A DNA stretch of 64,000 bases, from positions 4,955,501 through 5,019,500 of the forward strand of contig NZ_CP150265.1 of assembly GCF_037976325.1 (NCBI RefSeq), in the 5' to 3' direction. The translations under genes were made by a program, and so were the position numbers. This document shows positions 32,777 through 40,916 of this stretch, one piece after another; within the stretch, counting starts at the first letter, position 1, and each line of letters starts with the position of its first letter. The stretch is from Paenibacillus sp. FSL K6-3182. GTDB lineage: Bacteria > Bacillota > Bacilli > Paenibacillales > Paenibacillaceae. The notes beneath the pieces are model-generated. The model did no database searches and was not told where the DNA came from. It was given only the letters and a program-made list of their open reading frames with translations.

Positions 32777-34285
32777 ATGAGAAACTATAAGAAAAAAGCA
32801 GCAGCCCTTTTGGTTGCAGCAGCACTAGGAGCATCCACCATTCCGTATGCTGTTATGAACGTATCCGCAGCACCAGCAGTCATTACAAAAGTTTCTGCAT
32901 CCTCACCATTATCCAATAAAGATATAGAAGCAGCTGTTAAGGAGCTCGTAAAGCTTGGTGTTATGCAAGGTTATCCCGACCAATCCATGGGCAGCCTAAA
33001 CCCAATTAATCGTGCCGAACTTGCCAAAATGATCGTAAAAACTTTCCTTCTCGAAGACTCTGCTCCAAATGCAGTAACCTTAACGGATGTGAGTCCGAAT
33101 GCTTGGTATGAAGATTATGCTGCAACGGTTGTAGCGCTTGGCATCATGCAAGCTGAGAACGGTCAATTTGGGCCTCGAGCTGTGGTCTCAGATGAAGAGC
33201 TGATTCAAGCTGTATCCAAAGCATTAAAGCGTGATCTCAAGTCCGTGAATGCATGGGCCAGTCCGTTCAGCTCTACGAATAATAACTTAACCCGCGGCGA
33301 AGCTGCTTATTTGTTGCAAACCGCTCACAAGGCTATTCCATCAGACCAAGCTAAAATTACAAACGTCCAAACGCTAAATGCCATTACACTCATCGTGACT
33401 TTCGATAAACCGCTTACGACAACGGATGAAGAATTCACGAAGGCAAAAACAGATTTTGCTTTTAACGATGGGCTTACTTTAACCAATATGCCGCGTCTAA
33501 AAACCGGTTCCATCGCAACCTATATCGTTCCTACTTCCGTTCAGCAAGCAGGCACAACCTATAATCTCACTTATAAAGGTCAAAATGCCGCTTCTTTTAC
33601 TGGAAATGCAACGAAAGTAAATATGACAACAGCAAGCCAAGTAACAAATGATACGTTTGAGGTAGAAGCGCTGCAAGCAAACGGAGTAACTGACTATGGC
33701 TATATCATCTCAGCCTATAGCGGCGGTCGAGGTGCGAATGCATTCATCCTCGATGAGAACAACCAAGCAGGCGGCAAGACATTCCAAATCATTTCTTCAA
33801 TGCAAGCTCGCCAAGTGACGATTACACCTGAAGGCGGTCAACCGATCATTGCGAAATATGTACCATTCACACAATCAACAGATGGAAAGCAGGAGCCAAA
33901 ATTCCGCCTTCCCGAAGGGCAAGCATTGAAGCCGGGCGTGACTTATATGGTAACATCAGATTGGGCTGCTATCGCGAACGCTTCCTTTGTAGCAAAAGAA
34001 ATACCAACCTTGCAGTTAACAGGTGCTGAAGCTGCTAGTGAAACTTCGATTCTCTTGACTCTAACACAAGACCCGGGAGATGAACTATTCTCTGGCCGCA
34101 GTGTCGAGTTAACGGCGCCAACTGGCGAGAAGATCGTTGCTTCCTATAAATATTCCAGCCGTAAAGGCGCAGTTGGCGTATTTGATTTGGCGAAAGACAC
34201 GAAATTAACGCCAGGAACAACGTACACAGTAAAACCGATAGGCTCGTGGGCAACCGCTCAAGATGTTACAATGTCCTTAAAATAA
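32777..34285 (+). CDS. S-layer homology domain protein
   Basis: 502 aa with a signal peptide (residues 1-31, MRNYKKKAAALLVAAALGASTIPYAVMNVSAA). SLH repeats cover about residues 47-155: DIEAAVKELVKLGVMQGYPDQSMGSLNPINRAELAKMIV, then a weaker repeat with WYEDYAATVVALGIMQAENGQFGPRAVV. The rest (about 195-502) consists of Ig-like strands (AKITNVQTLNAITLIVTFDKPLTT and two similar segments). SLH domains bind secondary cell wall polymers, so the protein is displayed on the wall. TGAGGAGGATTT is the RBS. Followed 29 bp later by an ankyrin lipoprotein gene. Confidence 0.88.
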   Translation: MRNYKKKAAALLVAAALGASTIPYAVMNVSAAPAVITKVSASSPLSNKDIEAAVKELVKLGVMQGYPDQSMGSLNPINRAELAKMIVKTFLLEDSAPNAVTLTDVSPNAWYEDYAATVVALGIMQAENGQFGPRAVVSDEELIQAVSKALKRDLKSVNAWASPFSSTNNNLTRGEAAYLLQTAHKAIPSDQAKITNVQTLNAITLIVTFDKPLTTTDEEFTKAKTDFAFNDGLTLTNMPRLKTGSIATYIVPTSVQQAGTTYNLTYKGQNAASFTGNATKVNMTTASQVTNDTFEVEALQANGVTDYGYIISAYSGGRGANAFILDENNQAGGKTFQIISSMQARQVTITPEGGQPIIAKYVPFTQSTDGKQEPKFRLPEGQALKPGVTYMVTSDWAAIANASFVAKEIPTLQLTGAEAASETSILLTLTQDPGDELFSGRSVELTAPTGEKIVASYKYSSRKGAVGVFDLAKDTKLTPGTTYTVKPIGSWATAQDVTMSLK

Positions 34286-34314
34286 ATTAATTTCTGAGAA
34301 AGGATGGGTGTGTG

Positions 34315-35034
34315 ATGTTGCGATTAATTATAATCATGCTGGCTCTTGTCATTTCGGGCTGTCAGGAAAATAATGATCAGGAATTAACAAATGATGAGCA
34401 GCATGCAGCCCAATCGGTGAACAACGAAATGGACAAGTTGAATAAAGCTTTGTTAGCAGCAGCAAAACAAGGAGATCGAGCGTCAATAACTAAGCTGCTA
34501 GCCGAAGGTGCCGACATCAACGCGACTGACGATCAAGGCAGAACCTCTGCAATGATTGCCGTGCATACGAACCAGCTCGATGTGTTTAACCTCTTCATAG
34601 AAAAAGGAGCAAATATCAATATTCAAGACAATCGCTCTGACAACCCGCTCCTTTATTCCGGCGCAGAGGGGCTGATGGACTTCGTTCAAGCATCGATAGC
34701 TGCCGGCGCAGATACAACCATCACCAATCGCTTTGGCGGTACCGCACTCATTCCAGCTGCTGATCGTGGACATGTTGAGATTGTAAGGGAGCTGCTAACC
34801 ACATCCGACGTCAATATCGATCATGTGAATCAGCTTGGATGGACCGCACTTCTTGAGGCTATTATTCTCGGGGATGGCGGAGCAGATCATCAGGCGATTG
34901 TGCGATTATTAATCGATCACGGCGCTAATGTAAATATTGCGGATTCAGAAGGCGTAACCCCGCTGAAGCATGCCCAGAACCGGGGTTTTAAAGAAATGAT
35001 TGAAGCCTTGCAGCAAGCTGGTGCACAGAAATAG
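34315..35034 (+). CDS. Ankyrin repeat lipoprotein
   Basis: 239 aa from the ATG at 34315 (AAAGGATG upstream; a GTG at 34312 is also possible). Lipoprotein signal MLRLIIIMLALVISGC, lipobox VISGC. Then four to five ankyrin repeats (LNKALLAAAKQGDRASITKLLAEGADIN, GRTSAMIAVHTNQLDVFNLFIEKGANIN, GGTALIPAADRGHVEIVRELL, GWTALLEAIILGDGGADHQAIVRLLIDHGANVN, GVTPLKHAQNRGFKEMIEAL). Ankyrins outside the membrane are less usual in Bacillota. It probably shares a transcript with the SLH protein gene upstream. Confidence 0.88.
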   Translation: MLRLIIIMLALVISGCQENNDQELTNDEQHAAQSVNNEMDKLNKALLAAAKQGDRASITKLLAEGADINATDDQGRTSAMIAVHTNQLDVFNLFIEKGANINIQDNRSDNPLLYSGAEGLMDFVQASIAAGADTTITNRFGGTALIPAADRGHVEIVRELLTTSDVNIDHVNQLGWTALLEAIILGDGGADHQAIVRLLIDHGANVNIADSEGVTPLKHAQNRGFKEMIEALQQAGAQK

Positions 35035-35052
35035 CGGAACGATAATTTATAC

Positions 35053-35085
35053 AAGAACAACCCACGTGGAGTGGGTTGTTCTTTT
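35053..35085. terminator. Bidirectional terminator between convergent genes
   Basis: AAGAACAACCCAC (35053-35065) pairs with GTGGGTTGTTCTT (35071-35083) across GTGGA. Confidence 0.8.
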
Positions 35086-35096
35086 GTATATTTATT

Positions 35097-35543
35097 TCAA
35101 CGCTTTAATACTAAATGAAGTATCGGAAATGGTCGTCCTGAACTGTCTAGTTCAGAGCGTCCTTGCTGCACAAAACCATATCGTTTGTAGAAGGTGAATG
35201 CTCCTTCGTTTTGCTCATTGACATCGACTTGGAGACTGCTGCCTTTTAATGCTTCGGCATGTTTTATTAATCGACTGCCTATACCCCTTCCGTGGTTATC
35301 GGGGTGTACGAAAAGCATCTCGATCTTTGTTCCATCAAGCCCAATGAACCCTGTCAGTACTTTGTTTTCATTTACCTCTACCCAAATCTCAACTTCCTTT
35401 AACGCACCGTTTTGAAGCATCTGATGATAGAATGCAATATCCTCATCTGTCAAAAATGTGTGCGTATGTCGCACAGCCTGAAACCAAATATCCACTAATT
35501 TATCGTGATCGTTTTCTTGATAGGGAACAATTTTGTTTATCAT
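35097..35543 (-). CDS. GNAT family N-acetyltransferase (YjaB-like)
   Basis: 148 aa. IEMLFVHPDNHGRGIGSRLIKHA is a clear acetyl-CoA binding motif (R/Q-x-x-G-x-G/A as HGRGIG), followed by VDVNEQNEGAFTFYKRYGFVQQGRSELDSSGRPFPILHL, the pattern of the E. coli YjaB-like subgroup. The substrate is unknown. It forms a leftward pair with the double-GNAT gene just upstream (24 bp gap). Confidence 0.9.
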   Translation of the reverse strand: MINKIVPYQENDHDKLVDIWFQAVRHTHTFLTDEDIAFYHQMLQNGALKEVEIWVEVNENKVLTGFIGLDGTKIEMLFVHPDNHGRGIGSRLIKHAEALKGSSLQVDVNEQNEGAFTFYKRYGFVQQGRSELDSSGRPFPILHLVLKR

Positions 35544-35567
35544 AACTCATCCTCCGTATTCATTCAC

Positions 35568-36482
35568 TCATTTGTCAGAGAGTTGTTTTAACCAGGAATA
35601 ACTAATACTAACCTGCGAGAATCCAAGTGATTTATATAAACCTACATCCGATGCGACATAAACATTTTCAGCACCTAAAAGCCTGCATCTCCGCATTCCT
35701 TCCGTAAGTGCAATGCTTGCTAGTCCCATACGCCGGTAATCCGGATCTACACAAACAGGTTCAATATAGGCTGTACGACTAAGATGATCATACCAGAACC
35801 CTGCATAAGCAACAAAATTCCCTTCTTCATTTTCAATTACGATATTTATAGAAGGATCATATCCAGGTGCACTCTGCATATAGCATGAATTCCATAAATC
35901 TTTGGGATCCGGTTCTCCAACATGATCAAAACCGCGCCATAAAACGCGCAGCCTGCGTCCATCGTCTTCTTTTTTTCGAATATTTCTTACAAGAAGTCCT
36001 TCAGGCAGCTTCAGATCAGGGAGCTCGTCTACGATTGACCTGCCGGAGTAAACCTCATAGAGGGCAACATCCCGTATATATCCTCTTTCTTCTAATAAAG
36101 CTTTCAATGCTTCATTGCTCTCATCCACATGAAACTCTATACTTTTCCGGCCATCTTCTTTTATTTCATATAAATTCGCTTCCGCGTATTCAATCATTTC
36201 CGAATACAGAAATGTATAATTCGGGTCTACATCCAAATATACCTCGCCTAGTTCGCTCTCGAAATGAGCAACTGCTACTATTTCTCCATCTTCTTCCCAC
36301 AGTCCGATTTGTTCGAACACTCCAGCTTGTTTCAGCGGAACGATATTGGGATGAAAAACGATATATTCCCACCGGGCTGGCATAAACACATGACCAACCG
36401 ACCATTTTCCAAATATATTTTTTAGAAAATCTCTAACCCTGATAAAATCATCTTCTTTATAATGCCTGCACTCTATTCTCAT
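35568..36482 (-). CDS. Tandem GNAT-domain acetyltransferase
   Basis: 304 aa. The C-terminal half has a full GNAT core (YIEPVCVDPDYRRMGLASIALTEGMRRCRLLGAENVYVASDV), with RRMGLA as the pyrophosphate loop. The N-terminal half (HYKEDDFIRVRDFLKN ... EEDGEIVAVAHFESELGEVYLDVDPNYTFLYSEMIEYAEANL) looks like a second, degenerate GNAT fold without the loop, as in two-domain members of the family. The substrate is not known. Confidence 0.85.
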   Translation of the reverse strand: MRIECRHYKEDDFIRVRDFLKNIFGKWSVGHVFMPARWEYIVFHPNIVPLKQAGVFEQIGLWEEDGEIVAVAHFESELGEVYLDVDPNYTFLYSEMIEYAEANLYEIKEDGRKSIEFHVDESNEALKALLEERGYIRDVALYEVYSGRSIVDELPDLKLPEGLLVRNIRKKEDDGRRLRVLWRGFDHVGEPDPKDLWNSCYMQSAPGYDPSINIVIENEEGNFVAYAGFWYDHLSRTAYIEPVCVDPDYRRMGLASIALTEGMRRCRLLGAENVYVASDVGLYKSLGFSQVSISYSWLKQLSDK

Positions 36483-36784
36483 TTGCTTACATTCCTCTCA
36501 AACTGCTATTCGGTTGCGCCTTTGACTATCTACAACTATTTAAGCATAGTTACTGCAAATCAGAGATACTAGGGATAAAATAGATATAAACAAATAATCC
36601 TGCGCTTAAGATAGCAAATCCCTTTCAATCCTTCATTTTATACAAGTTTACATAACCCTCGTTTTTGCTTTTAAACAGCAAGTAAAATATTTTTAAATTT
36701 TTTATGAAATGGTGTCGATATTCCCATCAGCGGTTCGTCGTCTTAATAAAGACATAAGGCTGTTTATTCTAAGGAGGCAATCAA
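36483..36784. other. Intergenic stretch of about 300 bp
   Basis: AT-rich spacer between divergent genes. Only the AAGGAGGCAA RBS of the hydrolase gene (ending near 36780) is recognised. I see no terminator, operator palindrome or small ORF with an RBS. Confidence 0.6.
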
Positions 36785-37597
36785 ATGTATACCGCAACTT
36801 CTAAAGATGGAACCAAAATCGCATATGACAAAATGGGTAAAGGGCAAGCACTCATATTAGTAGCAGGTGCTTTCAGTTACCGAAAATTCCCCGCACAAGT
36901 ACAGTTAGCACGATTATTGAGCGAGCACTTTACGGTTTTCAACTACGACCGCCGCGGCCGCGGCGATAGCGGCGATACACAGCCATATGACACAACCCAT
37001 GAAATCGATGACCTTAAGGCGATGATTGAAGAGGCGGGCGGCTCAGCATATGTTTGGGGACTGTCATCTGGAGCAGTTCTCGCTCTACAGGCCGCTTCGA
37101 ATGGAGCTAATATCACGAAACTGGCTTTGCATGAGCCGCCATTTGTTGTCGATGCAGCAGATCGCAAAGCGCCGAAAGACTTTGCACAACAGGTCAAGAA
37201 GCTGATTGCACAAAATCACCGTGCCGATGCCATCAAATATTTTATGACTAAAGGAATGGGAGCCCCCTCCTTCATTGTTACCATGATGCGCATGATGCCA
37301 AGCGTTTGGTCTAATCTTATGGCTGTCGCACATACGCTCCCTTACGATGCAGCATTATTGGATGGCTTTATGGATGGAAAACCACTTCCTGCCAAGCTTT
37401 GGAGTACGGTTACAATGCCAACACTGGTGATTGAAGGAACCGAAAGTCCAGCTTCACTGCGGCGGGGTGCCCAGGCCACTGCGAAGGCGCTCCCACATGC
37501 CCAGCTCGTTAGTAAAAAAGGGCTTGGACATACCAAGAAGCTCGACGCCAAACGAATTTCTGCGGAGCTTATCGCTTTTTTTAAGAACAATCACTAA
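36785..37597 (+). CDS. Alpha/beta hydrolase
   Basis: 270 aa without a signal peptide. FNYDRRGRGDSGD marks the strand after the oxyanion hole, WGLSSGAVLAL carries the nucleophile Ser (GxSxG as GLSSG), VIEGTESP the region of the acid, and GLGHTKKLD the His. Closest in pattern to small esterase/haloperoxidase-like hydrolases that Bacillales encode beside YCII proteins; the substrate is unknown. AGGAGG at 36772-36777 gives the RBS. Confidence 0.88.
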   Translation: MYTATSKDGTKIAYDKMGKGQALILVAGAFSYRKFPAQVQLARLLSEHFTVFNYDRRGRGDSGDTQPYDTTHEIDDLKAMIEEAGGSAYVWGLSSGAVLALQAASNGANITKLALHEPPFVVDAADRKAPKDFAQQVKKLIAQNHRADAIKYFMTKGMGAPSFIVTMMRMMPSVWSNLMAVAHTLPYDAALLDGFMDGKPLPAKLWSTVTMPTLVIEGTESPASLRRGAQATAKALPHAQLVSKKGLGHTKKLDAKRISAELIAFFKNNH

Positions 37598-37731
37598 ATA
37601 TAAATATTAACGAATAGATGTAGATGAGATGTCGATCTAACGATGATTGATTCGTCTAATGAGTAGAAGCTGAATTATCGGACTTACTTCAATCGGTAGA
37701 AGCTTCACTAAAAAATAGGAGGAATACACCT

Positions 37732-38202
37732 ATGAGATTTATGATGATTGTAAAGGCTACAACAGATTCAGAGGCTGGGGTTATGCCAAGTTTGGAGCTC
37801 ATTAATGCTATGCAGAAGTATAACGAGGAGTTGGTAAAAGCCGGTGCCTTGCTTGCTGCAGATGGACTGCTGCCGAGCTCCAGCGGCATTCGGATTTCTT
37901 ATCCGGAACCCGGCGGCAAGCCGAAGGTGATAGACGGGCCGTTTACGGAAGCCAAAGAATTAATTGCCGGTTACACGTTGATTGAGGTCAAATCCAGAGA
38001 GGAAGCTGTTGAATGGGCGCTTCGTTTCCCGGATCCCCATGGATTTGGCCAAGGCGTAATTGAGCTAAGGCAAGTATTCGAGGCAGAAGACTTAATGAAC
38101 AATCCCGAAACCCTTGCAAAGGAAATGGAGCTTCGTAAACAAGTTGTCGAGCAGAAGAATGCGTTTCTTCACCACGCTATTGTTAAAACCGCTAAGTTTT
38201 GA
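37732..38202 (+). CDS. YCII-related (DGPF domain) protein
   Basis: 156 aa. MRFMMIVKATTDSEAG at the start and VIDGPFTEAKELIAGYTLIEVKSREEAVEWA near residues 65-100 are the DGPF/YCII fold hallmarks. Such proteins often accompany ECF sigma factor genes, but no sigma factor is present here. A ferredoxin-like fold with a possible small-molecule role; no activity can be named. AGGAGG precedes the ATG. Followed by a strong terminator. Confidence 0.9.
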   Translation: MRFMMIVKATTDSEAGVMPSLELINAMQKYNEELVKAGALLAADGLLPSSSGIRISYPEPGGKPKVIDGPFTEAKELIAGYTLIEVKSREEAVEWALRFPDPHGFGQGVIELRQVFEAEDLMNNPETLAKEMELRKQVVEQKNAFLHHAIVKTAKF

Positions 38203-38203
38203 G

Positions 38204-38234
38204 AAAGGAGATCCTTGTCGATCTCCTTTTTCAT
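38204..38234 (+). terminator. Terminator of the YCII gene
   Basis: AAAGGAGATC (38204-38213) pairs with GATCTCCTTT (38220-38229) and is followed by TTTTTC. Confidence 0.85.
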
Positions 38235-38398
38235 TTTTCCAACTAACAATAGCCTGGATTACTTTTGACTCGGCATAACAATTTTTGTCCTTTTTTCGTT
38301 CAAGGGTCTACAGGACATACTAATTTCATATAGATAGACAAGTTGGATGCCTGTACTAGTTGAGCGAATTATATTAGAAAGGATGCGATTGTCGTTAT

Positions 38399-39055
38399 AT
38401 GGAGCATCTGTTGCCTTTAAAAGTAGAGTTTCGTCTCATGTTTGGGATAGCACTATTTTGGACGATCGTCTATATTCTCGTTATTTACAAAGGATTTAAG
38501 GATCAAGCCTGTGGAATGCCGCTCGCTTGCATATGTGCAAATATTACTTGGGAATTTCTATTTACCTTTATTATGCCGTTCCACCCGCTTCAGCAACTCG
38601 CGACCTTAATTTGGTTCCTGCTTGACTGCATTATTTTACTGCAATCCCTCTACTATTCCAAAGGCACCTATCCAAAACGCGTTATTCACGCATCTGTGTT
38701 TGCGCTGCTTGTTATCGCTTTTCTGCTGCATTATGGTATGGCGGTTGAATTCCATGATAAGATGGGCATATATTCGGCTTTTGGCATCAATCTGCTCATG
38801 TCGATTCTCTTCATCCGAATGCTGATGATCAAAGATTTGAAGGGACAATCCCTGTCTATCGCTTATTTCAAAATGATAGGTACCTTATTCGCCTCGATCC
38901 TCTGCTTCTCGCTCTTTCCGCAATCTCTATTATTGTTTATCATGTATGTTCTGATCCTTGTACTGGACATTGCTTATATCCTACTTGTTTATAGGCTTTC
39001 AATTAAAACCGTTCACAAACATACGATCAATAAAACACCGCATATCAATGCTTAA
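38399..39055 (+). CDS. Pyr4/PaxB-like integral membrane terpene cyclase homologue
   Basis: 218 aa with seven predicted membrane helices. Helix 1 to 2 reads YKGFKDQACGMPLACICANITWEFLFTFIMP, which closely follows the fungal PaxB/Pyr4 pattern (FKDRTYGM then CCNIAWE), including the Glu that is catalytically important in Pyr4. The last helix has LDIAYILLVYR, parallel to the conserved Asp segment near the C-terminus of those cyclases. Family members cyclise epoxidised prenyl chains in fungal meroterpenoids and indole diterpenes; actinobacterial relatives act on indole sesquiterpenes. No prenyltransferase or epoxidase gene lies nearby, so the substrate, and even whether it is catalytic, is unknown. 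The RBS is weak (AAAGGATG, 15-17 bases upstream). Confidence 0.72.
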   Translation: MEHLLPLKVEFRLMFGIALFWTIVYILVIYKGFKDQACGMPLACICANITWEFLFTFIMPFHPLQQLATLIWFLLDCIILLQSLYYSKGTYPKRVIHASVFALLVIAFLLHYGMAVEFHDKMGIYSAFGINLLMSILFIRMLMIKDLKGQSLSIAYFKMIGTLFASILCFSLFPQSLLLFIMYVLILVLDIAYILLVYRLSIKTVHKHTINKTPHINA

Positions 39056-39060
39056 TGCCT

Positions 39061-39097
39061 GCTAGCGAAAGCTTAGAAAGCGTAAACTTTCGCTAGC
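39061..39097. terminator. Hairpin between convergent genes
   Basis: GCTAGCGAAAG (39061-39071) pairs with CTTTCGCTAGC (39087-39097). The T tract is poor, so terminator activity is uncertain. Confidence 0.5.
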
Positions 39098-39116
39098 GGA
39101 TTTCTATACTGGCTGC

Positions 39117-39860
39117 TTATTCTGCTGTGTATCCACCATCAACCATCAGACTGGTTCCCGTAATAAAAGATGCATCATCGCTAGCTAGAAATAGAACGGC
39201 TTTCGCCACCTCTTCTGGTTTGCCTAATCTGCCTATTGGATGTAATCCTGTTAAATATTTTTTTGCTTCTTCACTCAATTCCGCAATTAATGGAGTATCA
39301 ATATAACCTGGGCAAACGGCGTTTATACGGATACCTCTAGCAGCATACGCTATCGCTGTAGACTTTGTAAGCAGCTTGACACCGCCTTTTGCAGCTGCGT
39401 ATGCGGTAACTCTTGCTTTACCTACATGGCTATGGATGGAACCACAGTTAACAATCGCACCGCCATCTCCTTGCAACAGCATTTGCTTGATTGCATATTT
39501 GTTGCAAAGAAAAACACCTGATAAGTTAATATCGAGCGTATGCTTCCAATCCTCAAAGCTTAACTGATCTGCAGGTGCATCCTTTGCTATTCCAGCGTTA
39601 GCGTACATTATATTAAGCTTGCCATATCGCTTAACGGTCTGTTCTACCATCTGGATAACTTCATTTTCTTGGGTTACATCTGTTTTTATAAAATAGGTAT
39701 CCAGTCCATTTTCATTGCATTGATTCGAAAATAATAACCCTTGCTCAGAGTAATCTGCTATAACAACCTTTGCGCCCTCTTCCGCGAATAATCGTGCTGT
39801 CACAGCTCCGATGCCGCTTGCTCCCCCTGTAACAATTACCACTTTTTGCTCAAATCTCAT
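39117..39860 (-). CDS. SDR family oxidoreductase
   Basis: 247 aa from the ATG at 39860 (AGGAGA 9 bases upstream). Rossmann motif TGGASGIG near residue 12, NAG in MYANAGIA, catalytic Ser in NCGSIHSHVG, and YAAAKGG with Tyr and Lys. Classical SDR with the C-terminal FITGTSLMVDGGYT segment. Possibly a 3-oxoacyl-ACP reductase or glucose-1-dehydrogenase-like enzyme; the substrate cannot be told. A TAACTAGTTA palindrome upstream resembles the site at the neighbouring TetR gene. Confidence 0.9.
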   Translation of the reverse strand: MRFEQKVVIVTGGASGIGAVTARLFAEEGAKVVIADYSEQGLLFSNQCNENGLDTYFIKTDVTQENEVIQMVEQTVKRYGKLNIMYANAGIAKDAPADQLSFEDWKHTLDINLSGVFLCNKYAIKQMLLQGDGGAIVNCGSIHSHVGKARVTAYAAAKGGVKLLTKSTAIAYAARGIRINAVCPGYIDTPLIAELSEEAKKYLTGLHPIGRLGKPEEVAKAVLFLASDDASFITGTSLMVDGGYTAE

Positions 39861-40018
39861 ACCTGTCATTCTCCTTTTCGTTCATTTATCGTTTCAACCT
39901 CTTCGATCACACGTACCAATAAAAGCATGCTAAGCAGCTCCAGATTTTTAAATTTTCTTTAAGCATCACCACCCTCTTAAGCTAACGGGAGATTTCTAAA
40001 AGTTTATATTTTTAAAAC

Positions 40019-40028
40019 TAACTAGTTA
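40019..40028. promoter_or_regulatory. TAACTAGTTA palindrome upstream of the SDR gene
   Basis: Perfect 10-bp palindrome with the same core (YAACTRGTTA) as the site at 40752-40765. Candidate operator for the TetR protein encoded at 40065. Confidence 0.4.
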
Positions 40029-40064
40029 TTTATAAATTATTTAAAAGAAATCCGCCTTATCAAA

Positions 40065-40724
40065 CTAAAGGCGGCTCGGCTCCATAACTCCATATATGAC
40101 TAACTTTTTAACCTGTTCTCTAAAAGCATCCTGTGACATTGTCCACGTTATCTCATCTCTTTTATCATTAAGCCTTTCGAATGTTTGCAAGAACGGAATA
40201 ACCGCATTCATCATTAAGATTGGAACCATAATCGGCTCCAAATCTTGCCGGATGATACCGTTGTTCTTAGCAGCTAGCGCAATCTCATAAAATGGAGAAA
40301 CATCATCGGGAGGATTGGATATACTGCCCCATGTTTTCCATCCCTCTGCTGCCTCCCAAGCATATATTTTTAAGTACCGGGGATTGTCAGAAAGAATTTG
40401 AAATGAAATATCTATAACCTTTTCAAGTAATTGCTTAAACTTCACAGCATCAGACGTAGCCGTCTCGTCCAACATCAAATTTCCAGCTAAATCCTCCAGC
40501 ATTTTATTCCCCGATTGTTCCGCTCGTTTCACTACTTCTGTATAAAGCCCAAGCTTATCGTGAAAATACTGATAAATAAGACTTTTATTATATCCTGCTG
40601 CGCTTGCAATCGCGTCAATTCGCGCTGCGGAATAACCTTGCTCGGCAAATAATTGCTCGGCTGCATCAAGAATAATCTCTTTGCTTCGTGCAGCATCATA
40701 AGTCCTTTTCTTCTGAACAGCCAT
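40065..40724 (-). CDS. TetR/AcrR family transcriptional regulator
   Basis: 219 aa from the ATG at 40724 (TGGAG 9-10 bases upstream); a longer frame begins at 40799. The HTH is clear: SKEIILDAAEQLFAEQGYSAARIDAIASAAGYNKSLIYQYFHDKLGLYTEVV. The C-terminal domain is helical and its ligand unknown. An imperfect palindrome TAACCA-AC-TGGTTA (40752-40765) lies just upstream of its start, and a related perfect palindrome lies upstream of the SDR gene that follows in the same direction, so it may control itself and the SDR gene. Confidence 0.88.
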   Translation of the reverse strand: MAVQKKRTYDAARSKEIILDAAEQLFAEQGYSAARIDAIASAAGYNKSLIYQYFHDKLGLYTEVVKRAEQSGNKMLEDLAGNLMLDETATSDAVKFKQLLEKVIDISFQILSDNPRYLKIYAWEAAEGWKTWGSISNPPDDVSPFYEIALAAKNNGIIRQDLEPIMVPILMMNAVIPFLQTFERLNDKRDEITWTMSQDAFREQVKKLVIYGVMEPSRL

Positions 40725-40751
40725 CTTAATAAACTCCATCCATTTCAAAAG

Positions 40752-40765
40752 TAACCAACTGGTTA
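40752..40765. promoter_or_regulatory. Candidate TetR operator
   Basis: TAACCAACTGGTTA: 6-bp arms with 2-bp centre, 28 bp upstream of the TetR start codon. Confidence 0.45.
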
Positions 40766-40916
40766 GATTATAAAAACAATCCATTTTAAAGTCAAGCATA
40801 ATCGCTTTTCCGCCTTAGAACTAAAGACAATCCCCTCCAATATGCAAACTAACTAAGAGTTGCGTTTTAGTTGCTGGGTGAATACCCTATTGCAATGAAC
40901 TCAAATGGAGGATATC

